From IMG/VR virus record IMGVR_UViG_3300043431_000358, positions 1 through 59,650 of that record: 59,650 nt of DNA; one strand, written 5' to 3'. How positions within the stretch are numbered: position 1 is the first letter of the stretch; every line of letters starts with the position of its first letter. Both the position numbers and the translations under genes were made by a program. The notes beneath the pieces are model-generated. The model ran no database searches. It saw nothing but the letters and a program-made list of their open reading frames with translations, and had not been told where the DNA came from. Origin of the DNA: a virus. Below, piece after piece: positions 47,736 to 56,078 of the stretch.

Positions 47736-47953
47736 AAGTCAAAGGCCACGACGCGCTCGACGCGCAATGCCCGGCCCGCTGGTGCTGGTCGCCGGGGAAC
47801 TACCAGCACCGCGGAGCCTGTGGAGGTGGCGGGAGCCGGAACACTGGCACCGTCACGTCGTGCTGCCTGGAGCGGGCGCACCGCGGGTGCCCGCAGCCGC
47901 TGCCTGAGCCTGGCGATCCGGCGCCCACCGCACCTGGCCCGGCCAGCGCCTGA
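47732..47953 (+). CDS. Small Cys-rich protein, unknown
   Basis: A 73-aa protein; the start overlaps the helicase-methyltransferase stop (ATGA). Six cysteines are spread over the first 54 residues (CPARWCW, GACGG, TSCCLE, GC), with a Pro-rich end. It could bind metal. Coding status is moderately supported by the overlap and by spacing to the next gene. Confidence 0.5.
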   Translation: MKVKGHDALDAQCPARWCWSPGNYQHRGACGGGGSRNTGTVTSCCLERAHRGCPQPLPEPGDPAPTAPGPASA

Positions 47954-47955
47954 CG

Positions 47956-48525
47956 ATGCTGCGGCTCATCGTGGACATCAAGGGCCAGTTGCGGTCGTTC
48001 GACGCGCGGTGCCCAGGGCTGGAGAAGTTCCTTGCGGAGGCTGAGGTGCTGGACCCGGCCGCGGTGAAGGTCAATGCCGTGGAGCTGGTGGGAAAGAAGC
48101 AGCGCAAGGCGAAGCCCAACGCCAAGCCGAAGCCGGCGACCGACATCCCGTGCCCGTGCCAAGCCATCGCGGAGCTGTACGAAGAGAAGCTGCCGGAGCT
48201 GGCGGGCATCCAGTCCTTCGACGGCCCGCTGTGGGAGGAGCGGCAGGAGCACATGCGAGAGATGTGGGGCTGGATCCTCACGAGCGAGAAGCGCGACGGG
48301 ACGCGGCGCGCCACGACAGCCGCAGAGGCCATGGAATGGCTGGGCGAGTTCTTCGGCCGGGTCAACCTGATCGGCTGGATGATGGGGCGTGAGAACCGAG
48401 GTGTCGAACACGCAAAATGGAAGGCCGACCTCGATTACCTCATCCGCGGGCAGAAGGTCTGGGAGAAGGTCATTGCCGAATCGAACGTGGTCATCAAGGC
48501 TCAACGGGCCGGGGGTGGCCGGTGA
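47956..48525 (+). CDS. Probable helicase loader / replication protein
   Basis: A 189-aa protein. The mid-part 'CQAIAELYEEKLPELAGIQS' followed by 'DGPLWEERQEHMREMWGWIL' is the short 'I-x-x-LY-x-x-LP' module found in phage replication initiators and DnaC-like loaders, and 'WLGEFFGRVNLIGWMMGR' fits its C-terminal DNA-binding-like helix. The N-terminus is basic and linker-like. It overlaps the DnaB gene start (TGATG), which supports a helicase-loading role. Confidence 0.65.
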   Translation: MLRLIVDIKGQLRSFDARCPGLEKFLAEAEVLDPAAVKVNAVELVGKKQRKAKPNAKPKPATDIPCPCQAIAELYEEKLPELAGIQSFDGPLWEERQEHMREMWGWILTSEKRDGTRRATTAAEAMEWLGEFFGRVNLIGWMMGRENRGVEHAKWKADLDYLIRGQKVWEKVIAESNVVIKAQRAGGGR

Positions 48526-49985
48526 TGACTGAAGGGCGAAGGATCCGAAAGAGCATCGCTTTGTCTGGCGCCCCCGCAGCGGACCCGCGTGACGATGTGT
48601 CGCGTCTGCGTGTGCCGCCCCATAGCTCTGAAGCGGAGCAGTCGGTGCTGGGCGCGCTGCTGCTGGACAACAGCGCGTGGGATCGCGCCGGTGATCTCCT
48701 GTCCGCAAGCGACTTCTACCGGTACGAGCACAAGCTGATCTACGAGGCGATCTGCGGCCTGATCGCGGCCAGCAAGCCGGCGGATGTGGTCACGGTGCAC
48801 GAGGTGCTGGAGCGGGCCGGGAAGGCCCAGGAAGTCGGCGGCCTGGTCTACCTGAACGACCTGGCGCAGAGCGTGCCCAGCGCCGCCAACATCCGCCGCT
48901 ACAGCGAGATCGTGCGCGAGCGGGCGATCCTGCGCAAGCTGATCGCGGCCAGCGACGAGATCGCGACCAACGCATTCAACCCGCAGGGGAAGAGCGCTGC
49001 CGAGGTGCTCGACGCGGCGCAGAGCCTGGTGATCCAGGTTGCTGAATCCGGCTCCAAGGCGAACGATGACTGGGACGGTATAGGCGGCCTGGCAATCCGC
49101 TTCGCCGACGAGCTGAGCGAGTTCTCGATGGGAACCAAGGCGCCGGACGTAATCCCCACTGGCCTTGACGATCTGGATGAAAAGCTCAACGGCGGCCCGC
49201 GGCCTGGCGAGGTGGTGACCATCGGCATGCGCAGCGGCATGGGAAAGACGGCGCTGGGCCTGACGATACTGGCCACGGCTGCTGGGAAGGGCGAGCCCTG
49301 CGGCATGTTCTCGATGGAGATGCCGAAGCAGCAGGTGAACATGCGCATGGTGTCCATGATGTCCTATGTCCACCTGACCAAGCTCAAGCGCCCCGAGCGA
49401 CTGAACGACATCGACTGGGGAAAGATCAGCGACGCGACGGAGCACATCCAGGCGCTGCCAATCCACATCAACGACCAAAGCGGCCTGACGATCAACCAGA
49501 TCCGCGGCAAGGCCCGCGCGCTGCGGCGCAAGCTGGGCGGCCGGCTGCGGGTGCTGGTGGTCGATCACCTGGCGCTGACGCGCGGCAGTGACCCGAAGAT
49601 GCTGAGGACCTACCAACTGGCCGAGGTGACATCTGGCCTCAAGGCGCTGGCGAAGGAGCTTCACTGCGTGGTGTACCTGCTGGTGCAGATCAACCGGGCG
49701 ACCGATGGGCGGCCCGACTCGATGCCGCAGTTGGCCGATATCCGCGACACGTCGAGCGTGGAAGACGACAGCGACATCGTGGTGTTCGGCCACCGCGAGT
49801 ACAAGAACCACCCGGACCTGGCGGACGAGTGGAAGTACTTCGGCGAGTTGTCTGTCGCCAAACACCGGGACGGCGAGCTGGGCCGCATCTCCGTGATGTT
49901 CGTGGGCGAGAACGTGCGCTGGGCGAACTGGACGAAAGACGTGCCCACGCCGCGCAGCAAGACCATCGTGAAGAAGGATCTTTGA
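48525..49985 (+). CDS. dnaB: Replicative DNA helicase, DnaB-like
   Basis: A 486-aa helicase. The N-terminal domain ('PPHSSEAEQSVLGALLLDNS', 'FYRYEHKLIYEAICGLIAAS') and the RecA-like C-domain are complete: Walker A 'GMRSGMGKT' (234-242), 'MFSMEMPKQQVNMRMVSMMS', Walker B 'LRVLVVDHLAL', and 'LQINRATDGRPD'-type motif H3/H4 ('LLVQINRATDGRPDSMPQLA'). It would unwind phage DNA at the fork for host polymerase, since no phage polymerase is visible. Start is ATG 48525 (GTG 48522 also possible). Confidence 0.93.
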   Translation: MTEGRRIRKSIALSGAPAADPRDDVSRLRVPPHSSEAEQSVLGALLLDNSAWDRAGDLLSASDFYRYEHKLIYEAICGLIAASKPADVVTVHEVLERAGKAQEVGGLVYLNDLAQSVPSAANIRRYSEIVRERAILRKLIAASDEIATNAFNPQGKSAAEVLDAAQSLVIQVAESGSKANDDWDGIGGLAIRFADELSEFSMGTKAPDVIPTGLDDLDEKLNGGPRPGEVVTIGMRSGMGKTALGLTILATAAGKGEPCGMFSMEMPKQQVNMRMVSMMSYVHLTKLKRPERLNDIDWGKISDATEHIQALPIHINDQSGLTINQIRGKARALRRKLGGRLRVLVVDHLALTRGSDPKMLRTYQLAEVTSGLKALAKELHCVVYLLVQINRATDGRPDSMPQLADIRDTSSVEDDSDIVVFGHREYKNHPDLADEWKYFGELSVAKHRDGELGRISVMFVGENVRWANWTKDVPTPRSKTIVKKDL

Positions 49986-50482
49986 TGCGTTTTATCGGAA
50001 TCGACCTGGGGCTGTCAGGCGCGGCAGCAATGATCGACGGCGTGACCCGCGACATGGCGGTGACGGCGCTGCCCACCACCGACTCCGCGGCCGGGCGGCG
50101 CCTGCATGGCCGCGAGCTGCTGTCCATCCTGCGCGGCTGGGTGCCGGCCGGCGAGCCGTGCTTCGTGACCATCGAAGACATCAGGCCTCGCCCGGGTGAT
50201 CGTGGTGGGCACGGCAACACGATGCACAGCCAGGGCAGCCTGATGCGCAGCCGCGGCATCGTCGAGGCCGTGACCGACATCATGCCGGCGCATGTTCTTT
50301 GGGTCTGGCCAGCGAAGTGGAAGAAGCAGTTCGGGCTGATCGGCGCGGACAAGAACGCCAGCCGGGCCACCGCGGCGCGCATGTTCCCTGCGATGGCCCA
50401 CGCCTTCGCCCGGGTGAAGGACGACGGCCTGGCCGAGGCCATGCTGCTGGCCTACTACGGCATGCGGGAGGAGATGGGTTGA
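49985..50482 (+). CDS. RuvC-like Holliday junction resolvase
   Basis: A 165-aa RNase H-fold nuclease. Asp7 in 'FIGIDLGLSGAAAM', Glu64 in 'FVTIEDI' and Asp146/Asp147 in 'VKDDGLAEAMLLAYYG' occupy the catalytic acidic positions of phage RuvC-like proteins. It probably resolves branched DNA before packaging. Start overlaps the DnaB stop (TGATG). Confidence 0.88.
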   Translation: MRFIGIDLGLSGAAAMIDGVTRDMAVTALPTTDSAAGRRLHGRELLSILRGWVPAGEPCFVTIEDIRPRPGDRGGHGNTMHSQGSLMRSRGIVEAVTDIMPAHVLWVWPAKWKKQFGLIGADKNASRATAARMFPAMAHAFARVKDDGLAEAMLLAYYGMREEMG

Positions 50483-50631
50483 CCCTTCACCTACGCCCCG
50501 TGGGCCGCGGCCGCTGGCGCCTGGCGGTCTGGACGATCCAGAGCGACCGGGCCACGCCCTACACCGTGAAGGTAGGCGACAGGATCCCCATGGGCGATAT
50601 CGTCTGGCGGGTGGTGGCCGTTCTTCCATGA
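50479..50631 (+). CDS. 50-aa protein, unknown
   Basis: A small beta-rich protein starting at TTG (TTGA overlap) with a strong GGAGGAG site. 'LHLRPVGRGRWRLAVWTIQS' and 'YTVKVGDRIPMGDIVWRVVA' suggest a compact SH3-like or OB-like barrel. No function is assigned. Confidence 0.55.
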   Translation: MTLHLRPVGRGRWRLAVWTIQSDRATPYTVKVGDRIPMGDIVWRVVAVLP

Positions 50632-50644
50632 CCAAAGGCACTGC

Positions 50645-52108
50645 ATGCTGACCCCCCAGTTCACTCTCGCGCTGGCCACCAAGCTGGTGGTCGATCTGTT
50701 CGCCGGCGGCGGCGGGGCCAGCACCGGCATTGAGCAGGCGATCGGCCGGCCGGTGGACATCGCCATCAACCACGACGCCAGCGCGCTGGCGCTGCACCGG
50801 GCAAACCATCCGCAAACGCTCCACCTGCGCAGCAACGTCTGGGACGTGGACCCGAGAGTGGCCACCGGCGGCCGGCTCGTGGGTCTGCTGTGGGCCAGCC
50901 CGGACTGCAGGCACTTCAGCCCAGCCAAGGGCGCGGCGCCGGTGAGCGACCGTGTGCGGAGCTTGGCGTGGGTGGTCGTGCGCTGGGCCACGCACTGCCG
51001 GCCTGACGTGATTCACCTGGAGAACATCCCGGAGTTCAGGAACTGGGGGCCCGTGGTGGCCGGCAGGCCGTGCCCAGACCGCAAGGGCAAGACGTTCCAG
51101 CGCTTCGTCCGCCAGCTCGAAGTCCTGGGCTACCAGGTGGAGCACCGGGAACTGCGTGCGTGCGACTACGGTGTCCCCACCATCCGCCGGCGCCTGTTCC
51201 TGGTGGCCAAGCTGCGCAGCGCCGGCCCGATCGTCTGGCCGCAGCCCACCCACGGGCCAGGCCTGCAGCCGTACCGCACGGCTGCCGACTGCATCGACTG
51301 GACCATCCCCTGCCCCAGCATCTTCCTGACGGCCGAGGAGGCCAAGGTGCTGGGTGTGCGTCGCCCGCTGGCCGAGGCCACGCTGCGACGGATCGCGCAC
51401 GGTGTGCATCGGTACGTGCTGGGCGAGGCCAAGCCCTTCATCATCCCCATCACCCACCAGGGCGGGGACAACCGGGTTGGGCGGCACCACGACGTGCGCG
51501 CGCCGCTGCCCACCATCACGGCGAACTCCAAGGGCGGCGAGTTCGCGCTGGTGTCGGCCTTCCTCACGAAGTTCTACGGCGGCGACCCGGCGCATGGCCA
51601 TACCGCGGCCGCAGTGAGCGAGCCGCTACCGACCGTCACGGCCCTGGACCACAACGGCCTGGTGGCCGGCACGCTGGTCAAGCTGCGCGGCACCAGCACC
51701 AGCCGGCCGGCGGATGCCCCGCTGGACACCATCAGCGCCGGCGGCGAGCACCACGGGGCGGTGATGGCGTTCCTGCAGGCGTACTACGGGACTGACCAGG
51801 ACCCGGACCTGCGCGAGCCCATGCACACGGTGCCGACGCGCGACCGCTTCGCGCTGGTGACGGTGCGCGGCCAGCGCTACATGCTGGCGGACATTGGGCT
51901 GCGCATGTTGGCTCCACGCGAGTTGTTCAGGGCCCAGGGCTTCGCGGAGAGCTACATCATCGACCGCGGCCTGGACGAGGCCGGCCGGTGGGTGAAGCTC
52001 ACGAAGCGCGACCAGGTGCGGCTGGTTGGAAATTCCGTGTGCCCGCCGCTGGCGCGCGCGCTGGTGGCGGCGAACTACAGCGACGTGGAACAGCGGCAAG
52101 CGGCATGA
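50645..52108 (+). CDS. C5 cytosine DNA methyltransferase
   Basis: A 487-aa Dcm-type enzyme. SAM loop 'DLFAGGGG' (17-24), catalytic loop 'SPDCRHFS' with Cys87 (PDC in place of the usual PCQ), 'LENIPEF' (motif VI, Glu125), and 'TIRRRLFLVAK' (motif VIII-like). The C-terminal target-recognition part is large and includes 'PLPTITANSKGGEFALVSAF' and 'LRMLAPRELFRAQGF', followed by motif X 'QVRLVGNSVCPPLARALVAA'. It probably protects phage DNA from restriction. No partner endonuclease is visible. Confidence 0.9.
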   Translation: MLTPQFTLALATKLVVDLFAGGGGASTGIEQAIGRPVDIAINHDASALALHRANHPQTLHLRSNVWDVDPRVATGGRLVGLLWASPDCRHFSPAKGAAPVSDRVRSLAWVVVRWATHCRPDVIHLENIPEFRNWGPVVAGRPCPDRKGKTFQRFVRQLEVLGYQVEHRELRACDYGVPTIRRRLFLVAKLRSAGPIVWPQPTHGPGLQPYRTAADCIDWTIPCPSIFLTAEEAKVLGVRRPLAEATLRRIAHGVHRYVLGEAKPFIIPITHQGGDNRVGRHHDVRAPLPTITANSKGGEFALVSAFLTKFYGGDPAHGHTAAAVSEPLPTVTALDHNGLVAGTLVKLRGTSTSRPADAPLDTISAGGEHHGAVMAFLQAYYGTDQDPDLREPMHTVPTRDRFALVTVRGQRYMLADIGLRMLAPRELFRAQGFAESYIIDRGLDEAGRWVKLTKRDQVRLVGNSVCPPLARALVAANYSDVEQRQAA

Positions 52109-52563
52109 GCGACCTGTTTGGCGCTCCACCAGCACCAGCCCCTGCGCCGCCACCCGCACGCCGGGCCCGCGCGCCCCGGGCGAAAGCAGCGCCAGCACCT
52201 GCAGCGCCGGCGCAGGTCAGCAGGCCGGCCGAGGAACTGCAGGTGGTGCAGGAGCAGCAGCCAGAGCCGCAAGCCACGAACTTGCCAACTTGCGCAAAAT
52301 CGCAAACTGGCGCCCCAGGGCCTACACCGGCGCCCGAGAAAATCAACATCGCGGGGCGTCAGTACGGCCTGGTGACGCTGCACGACGGCCGCCATGTGGA
52401 CAGCGCCAGCGAGGAATGGCGCCTGGAGACGCTGGCCCGGCACCTGCTGACCCTGGCGCCGCCGGAGCGGGATGACTGGCTGGCCGGCTGGCCCGTGGAT
52501 GCGGCCACAGAGATGCGCCTGCTGATGCGCGCCCTGCGTGCGACGGATCGCGTCGGCGAGTGA
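52105..52563 (+). CDS. Protein with Pro/Ala-rich N-terminus, unknown
   Basis: A 152-aa protein. The first 85 residues are Pro/Ala-rich and disordered. The last 65 ('INIAGRQYGLVTLHDGRHVD', 'SEEWRLETLARHLLTLAPPE') form a compact domain found in proteins beside phage methyltransferases and replication genes. Start overlaps the methyltransferase stop (ATGA). Function unknown. Confidence 0.65.
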   Translation: MSDLFGAPPAPAPAPPPARRARAPRAKAAPAPAAPAQVSRPAEELQVVQEQQPEPQATNLPTCAKSQTGAPGPTPAPEKINIAGRQYGLVTLHDGRHVDSASEEWRLETLARHLLTLAPPERDDWLAGWPVDAATEMRLLMRALRATDRVGE

Positions 52564-52655
52564 CAAACTTTGCCAGCGAACCTGCCGCGTTTCGTCAGTT
52601 CAAGGCCCGTGCCACGGCTTAAACCCCATGGCACGGAACTGGCAACTCAGAAGCC

Positions 52656-52883
52656 ATGACCGAAACCGAACCGATCCCAGCGCCAGCGAGCCCCCAGCAC
52701 CAATGCTACGAGCTGACCTTTGCGCTGCTTTCCAAACTGGCAGCCGGTGCGCTGGTGCAGGTAGACCCGGAGCACGTGCAGGAGTTCCTGGCGGAGATTG
52801 AGCACGCCCACCGGCTGCTGCGTGACGCGCAACTGGACCGGTGGATGTCCGCCCCGCGGCCCGAGGTGTACCCTGAAGGCTGA
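52656..52883 (+). CDS. Small helical protein, unknown
   Basis: A 75-aa, acidic, helix-rich protein ('YELTFALLSKLAAGALVQVD', 'HVQEFLAEIEHAHRLLRDAQ'). No strong ribosome-binding site. The 92 bp before it contain no further gene. No family is recognised. Confidence 0.5.
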   Translation: MTETEPIPAPASPQHQCYELTFALLSKLAAGALVQVDPEHVQEFLAEIEHAHRLLRDAQLDRWMSAPRPEVYPEG

Positions 52884-52901
52884 ACGGACGAAGGAGTTGC
52901 C

Positions 52902-53090
52902 ATGAGCGATCACCCGATGTTCCAGAGGATCACCCGGCGCATGGAGGTGCTGCAGCGGGAGATCGACAAGACGCACAAGGCCGGCGGCGATGCGCCAGCG
53001 CGTCCACCGCCGGCCAGGCCAGCGGCGCCCCGCGGGATCCTCACCCAGGGCGACGGCAAGCCGAAGCCGCAAGAATTCTGTTGCAAGTAG
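52902..53090 (+). CDS. Small protein, end of rightward block
   Basis: A 62-aa protein with AAGGAG upstream of ATG. The N-terminus is helical ('FQRITRRMEVLQREIDKTHK'), then a Pro/Ala linker and a CC-containing end. It is the last gene before the convergent terminator region. Function unknown. Confidence 0.55.
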   Translation: MSDHPMFQRITRRMEVLQREIDKTHKAGGDAPARPPPARPAAPRGILTQGDGKPKPQEFCCK

Positions 53091-53215
53091 CGCGCACTTA
53101 CATCAAAATGCGCGCCACGCGACAGCGCGGCAAACCCAGATACGCGCCGGGAAGCCTGCCAGGTGGGCAGGCGAAGGGTTGACGTCCCGCACCCGCTGAC
53201 GCAGCAACAGGCCAA

Positions 53216-53241
53216 CCGCCCGGGGTTCACCTCCCGGGCGG
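53216..53241. terminator. GC-rich hairpin between converging operons
   Basis: CCGCCCGGG (53216-53224) and CCCGGGCGG (53233-53241) form a perfect 9-bp stem with an 8-nt loop. There is no T-tract on either strand, so termination efficiency is uncertain; placement favours a bidirectional terminator. Confidence 0.5.
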
Positions 53242-53365
53242 GTTGCTCCAGCCGGATGGCCGGCCTGTTCACCTCCCCCACTCTCGCCTATCCTTCGCCC
53301 GTGCTGGCCTAGTCGGGGCCATCACGTCTCCTCGGGTGGATCGAGAGAGCGAGCCCAACCCGTTT

Positions 53366-53394
53366 GCCCCCGGCGCCATCACTGGACCGGGGGC
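53366..53394 (-). terminator. Hairpin after the leftward block
   Basis: GCCCCCGG (53366-53373) and CCGGGGGC (53387-53394) pair perfectly over 8 bp around a 13-nt loop, starting 8 bp downstream of the stop at 53402 when read leftwards. No clear T-tract follows. Confidence 0.5.
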
Positions 53395-53401
53395 TACTTC
53401 A

Positions 53402-53779
53402 TCAGCAGGGCAGCGTGCCGGCGCCGTGGTGTTCGGCGGTGCCGAGGATGCCGATGATGGCGCCCACCTGATCCCTGCGGGCCGCCTCGTGGCCGTCCAG
53501 CGCCAGGCCGATGTCGGTGCTGGTCTCTTCCCAGTCGTGGCCCTGCGTGTGGATCTTGATCAGGTCGCCCGCCTGGATCAGGTCGATCAGCTCGTTCGTT
53601 TCCAGGTGGTTCAGGGGTTCGTGCTCGCCATCGGCCGTGGCCGCGTCGGCGACCTCCTCGGGCAGGCTGCCCGGCGTGGCGCGGTGGAACTGGTACGCCA
53701 GCAGGGCTGCATGGATGGTGGCCACGTCGCGCGGGTCGAGTTCGGTGGTCGCGACGGTCTGGATGGTCGTGGTGCTCAT
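53402..53779 (-). CDS. Acidic protein, unknown
   Basis: A 125-aa acidic protein, 'TTELDPRDVATIHAALLAYQ' to 'LNHLETNELIDLIQAGDLIK', rich in Thr, Glu and Asp. Last gene of the leftward block. Start ATG has an upstream GGAGA (read on the minus strand, CGGAGACCACTCGA). No family is recognised. Confidence 0.55.
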   Translation of the reverse strand: MSTTTIQTVATTELDPRDVATIHAALLAYQFHRATPGSLPEEVADAATADGEHEPLNHLETNELIDLIQAGDLIKIHTQGHDWEETSTDIGLALDGHEAARRDQVGAIIGILGTAEHHGAGTLPC

Positions 53780-53868
53780 TCGAGTGGTCTCCGGGAGAGT
53801 GGCGGCGCCGGCCGTGTGCTGGCGCCGAGTGCGATCGCACTGGCCTGGGCGGACCCAGGCCGCTGCAA

Positions 53869-54102
53869 TCAGGCTGGTGGACTCAGGCCGTCCAGGGCCG
53901 CGATGGCCTCGTGCAGCCTGGTGCGGAGCCTGCTGAGGGTCATGGTGTCGACGGCGCCGGTGGCCAAGCTGCACACAACGCGGTGGCGCGCCTCGTCCAC
54001 AACCTTGTTGGCCTCATGTGCGGCCGCGCTCCCTGCTGGAAGCCTGGCGTGCGTGACCGCCAGCTTGACCAGTTCATCGACGAGTTCGATCGTGGTGGTC
54101 AT
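53869..54102 (-). CDS. Small helical protein, unknown
   Basis: A 77-aa helix-rich protein ('IELVDELVKLAVTHARLPAG', 'LSRLRTRLHEAIAALDGLSP'). It begins 7 bp after the membrane protein gene stop (leftward order). Could be a small regulatory or accessory factor; not recognised. Confidence 0.55.
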   Translation of the reverse strand: MTTTIELVDELVKLAVTHARLPAGSAAAHEANKVVDEARHRVVCSLATGAVDTMTLSRLRTRLHEAIAALDGLSPPA

Positions 54103-54109
54103 GGCCTGG

Positions 54110-54679
54110 TCACTTTTGGTTTGCGGACCAATGCAGGTTGCCGTGGCGGGCCCACATCAGCGCTGCTTGCTGGGCCTCCTTGGAGTTCTCGAACTGGAGC
54201 AGTTCACGCATGGCGTACGGGGCTGGCTGGCACTCGTGAGCCAGCGGAACGCTGGTTGTGGGGCGCGCCACCGGAGTTGCGTGGATGAATGCCGGCTGAC
54301 CGGCCGCGCGGCGCTCGTGCAGGTGGGCGGACACGTCACGGCTGATCAGCCAGCCGATGCCGACCAAGAATGCCGAGATCCACCCGATGCACTGCAGAAT
54401 TGGCGCCGGGGCGCACACGGCCGTGGTGGGCCAGCCGGTGCCGCTGAGAGCGTTCACGGCCACCGGGATCGCCGCTGACACGGCCAGCCAGGCGCCCAGG
54501 CCGACCTGCAGCGTGCGGTGCGCCATTGGGCGCTTGGTGCGGTCGTGCGCGGCGGCTTGGTGGCGGGCGTAGGCCCAGAAGACGAAGATGAGCGCGGCCA
54601 GGGCGGCCAGCGACTCCAGGGCGATGATGGCGTGCACCGGCGAATGGCCGATGGTGGCGCAGGCGAGATAGGCGTTCAT
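54110..54679 (-). CDS. Membrane protein, unknown
   Basis: A 189-aa protein with three predicted membrane helices ('ALESLAALAALIFVFWAYAR', 'LGAWLAVSAAIPVAVNALSG', 'CIGWISAFLVGIGWLISRDV') and a soluble C-terminal tail that contains 'FENSKEAQQAALMWARHGN'. A host-takeover or superinfection role is conceivable for an accessory membrane protein but nothing in the sequence proves it. Confidence 0.6.
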   Translation of the reverse strand: MNAYLACATIGHSPVHAIIALESLAALAALIFVFWAYARHQAAAHDRTKRPMAHRTLQVGLGAWLAVSAAIPVAVNALSGTGWPTTAVCAPAPILQCIGWISAFLVGIGWLISRDVSAHLHERRAAGQPAFIHATPVARPTTSVPLAHECQPAPYAMRELLQFENSKEAQQAALMWARHGNLHWSANQK

Positions 54680-54770
54680 GGCGGGATCCTCAAAAAGCGC
54701 CCCGGGGTCGGGGCGAAGCCTCTACGTTGAAATACTGGGCTGCGGCATTGCCCGGGCCGCTCAGGTCACT

Positions 54771-55022
54771 TCATGGCGAAATCTCCTTCGCGAGTAGAGC
54801 GATGAAAAGAGGGTGGGCATACCCCTTGTTCTGGTTGCAGGGCTTGCAACACCAAAGGGTGTTGCTGTACCTGCGCGTGCCACCGGCAACGCGCGGCACC
54901 CAGTGATCTAAAGTGCCATCCTTCAGAGGTAGCGGCACCCCGCAGTAGCTGCAAAGACCGCGGGCCCGCTGCCTGACCCTTGCGCGCCGGCGCTGCTTCG
55001 GTGTGAGCTTCTTGCGGGCCAT
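54771..55022 (-). CDS. HNH endonuclease
   Basis: An 83-aa compact HNH protein. Zinc Cys24/Cys27 (CSYC), active-site 'LDHWVPRVAGG' with Asp39-His40, Asn54, and a second zinc pair in 'CCKPCNQNKG'. The order CxxC-DH-N-CxxC-NxxK is complete. Basic N-terminus (ARKKLTPKQRRRARVRQRAR). It could be a homing or DNA-processing nuclease. Confidence 0.82.
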   Translation of the reverse strand: MARKKLTPKQRRRARVRQRARGLCSYCGVPLPLKDGTLDHWVPRVAGGTRRYSNTLWCCKPCNQNKGYAHPLFIALLAKEISP

Positions 55023-55025
55023 GGG

Positions 55026-55403
55026 TCACTCTGCAGCCCGGCGCAGCCCCTTGGCCACGACGTCGGCGACTTCCTGCCCATCACCCAGGTGGGCACCCTC
55101 CAGCGTGCGCGCCGCGTTCTTCATCGCCTCCACAAGCGAATCGGCGCGGGCGTGCGCCTTGACCAGTTCTGCGCACAGCAGAGCGACCTTGCCGGCCGAG
55201 GCCATGGCGTCGATGCGGGTGTCACCCAACACCTGGGCGGCGGCGGCATCGGGCTTGGCCAGCCCGCCCAGCGGACGGACTTGCGCCTCGTAGTGGGCGT
55301 GGGCTTCGTCCAGCATCCGGCGCACCGTGGCTTGTGAGTAGGCCCAGTCGCTCAGGTCGGCGCCGTAGCGCTGCAGGACGTCGGTCTTCGGCGGGTGTTC
55401 CAT
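55026..55403 (-). CDS. Helical protein, unknown
   Basis: A 125-aa protein: 'DLSDWAYSQATVRRMLDEAH', 'DTRIDAMASAGKVALLCAEL' and 'DSLVEAMKNAARTLEGAHLG'. Mostly helical, no cysteines of note. Coupled closely (3 bp) to the HNH gene. Not recognised. Confidence 0.55.
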   Translation of the reverse strand: MEHPPKTDVLQRYGADLSDWAYSQATVRRMLDEAHAHYEAQVRPLGGLAKPDAAAAQVLGDTRIDAMASAGKVALLCAELVKAHARADSLVEAMKNAARTLEGAHLGDGQEVADVVAKGLRRAAE

Positions 55404-55470
55404 ATTCGGTCTCCGGTTGATGCTGGTGGAGCGGCGGTCGCCTTGGGTGGCCTGCCGCCTCCGCGTTTGG

Positions 55471-55743
55471 TCAGGCCGTGGCCAGTTCGCCGCGGGAGTA
55501 GTGCTGCACGGACACCGGAGCATCCCAGTTGGCATCGTCCTCGGACTCGGTAGCACCCAGGCTAGCCCACGTCACCATGACGGTGGGGCCCGTCTCTTCG
55601 GCGGGCGTCTCGGTGCTGAGGTACCCGGAGGCGATCCATACGGCATCGCCGACGTTGTTGGTATGGATGCAAGGCTCCTGAGCCAGGACTACGCAGGTGC
55701 CGTCTGCCAGGTTGATGGTGCCGTGGTCTCTGGTGGTGGTCAT
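55471..55743 (-). CDS. Small acidic protein, unknown
   Basis: A 90-aa protein beginning 'TTTRDHGTINLADGTCVVLA' and ending 'DANWDAPVSVQHYSRGELAT'; probably beta-rich. Start ATG has CCGGAGAGC upstream. Similar N-termini with GTInLaDGT occur in small phage proteins of unknown role. Confidence 0.55.
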   Translation of the reverse strand: MTTTRDHGTINLADGTCVVLAQEPCIHTNNVGDAVWIASGYLSTETPAEETGPTVMVTWASLGATESEDDANWDAPVSVQHYSRGELATA

Positions 55744-55871
55744 GGTGCTCTCCGGTTTGGTTGGTGACGCAGGTACAAGTGCATGGGCTGTGCCACCCCG
55801 AAAACAAGCTGATTCGTGCTCTACAGCACGTGGTGTGCGACCAAGCGCGTCACCCCGTGCGACGGTATTGG

Positions 55872-56078
55872 TCAGCGGCCGACCGAACCTGTCAGACCGG
55901 CCAGCATCCAGATGCACCGGCAGTTGGCCGCCGCATCCAGCGATGCATCACGGGCCGCAACGGGGTGGCCGGCCAGGTCGTGCATGCGGGCCTCGATGCT
56001 CAGCCGGATCACGGCCAGCACGTGCGCGCCGATCTGGCGGTGCCGGAGGGCCAGTTCGGCGGTGGTTGGCGGGGTCAT
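55872..56078 (-). CDS. Small helical protein, unknown
   Basis: A 68-aa protein ('LALRHRQIGAHVLAVIRLSI', 'RDASLDAAANCRCIWMLAGL'). Start overlaps the upstream stop (ATGA). Function unknown. Confidence 0.5.
   Translation of the reverse strand: MTPPTTAELALRHRQIGAHVLAVIRLSIEARMHDLAGHPVAARDASLDAAANCRCIWMLAGLTGSVGR

Larger units (their letters stand above)
53091..53401. other. Convergent intergenic region
   Basis: No gene is visible between the rightward block (ends 53090) and the leftward block (ends 53402). The region holds two strong GC hairpins, at 53216-53241 and 53366-53394, that probably stop transcription from each side. Confidence 0.6.
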
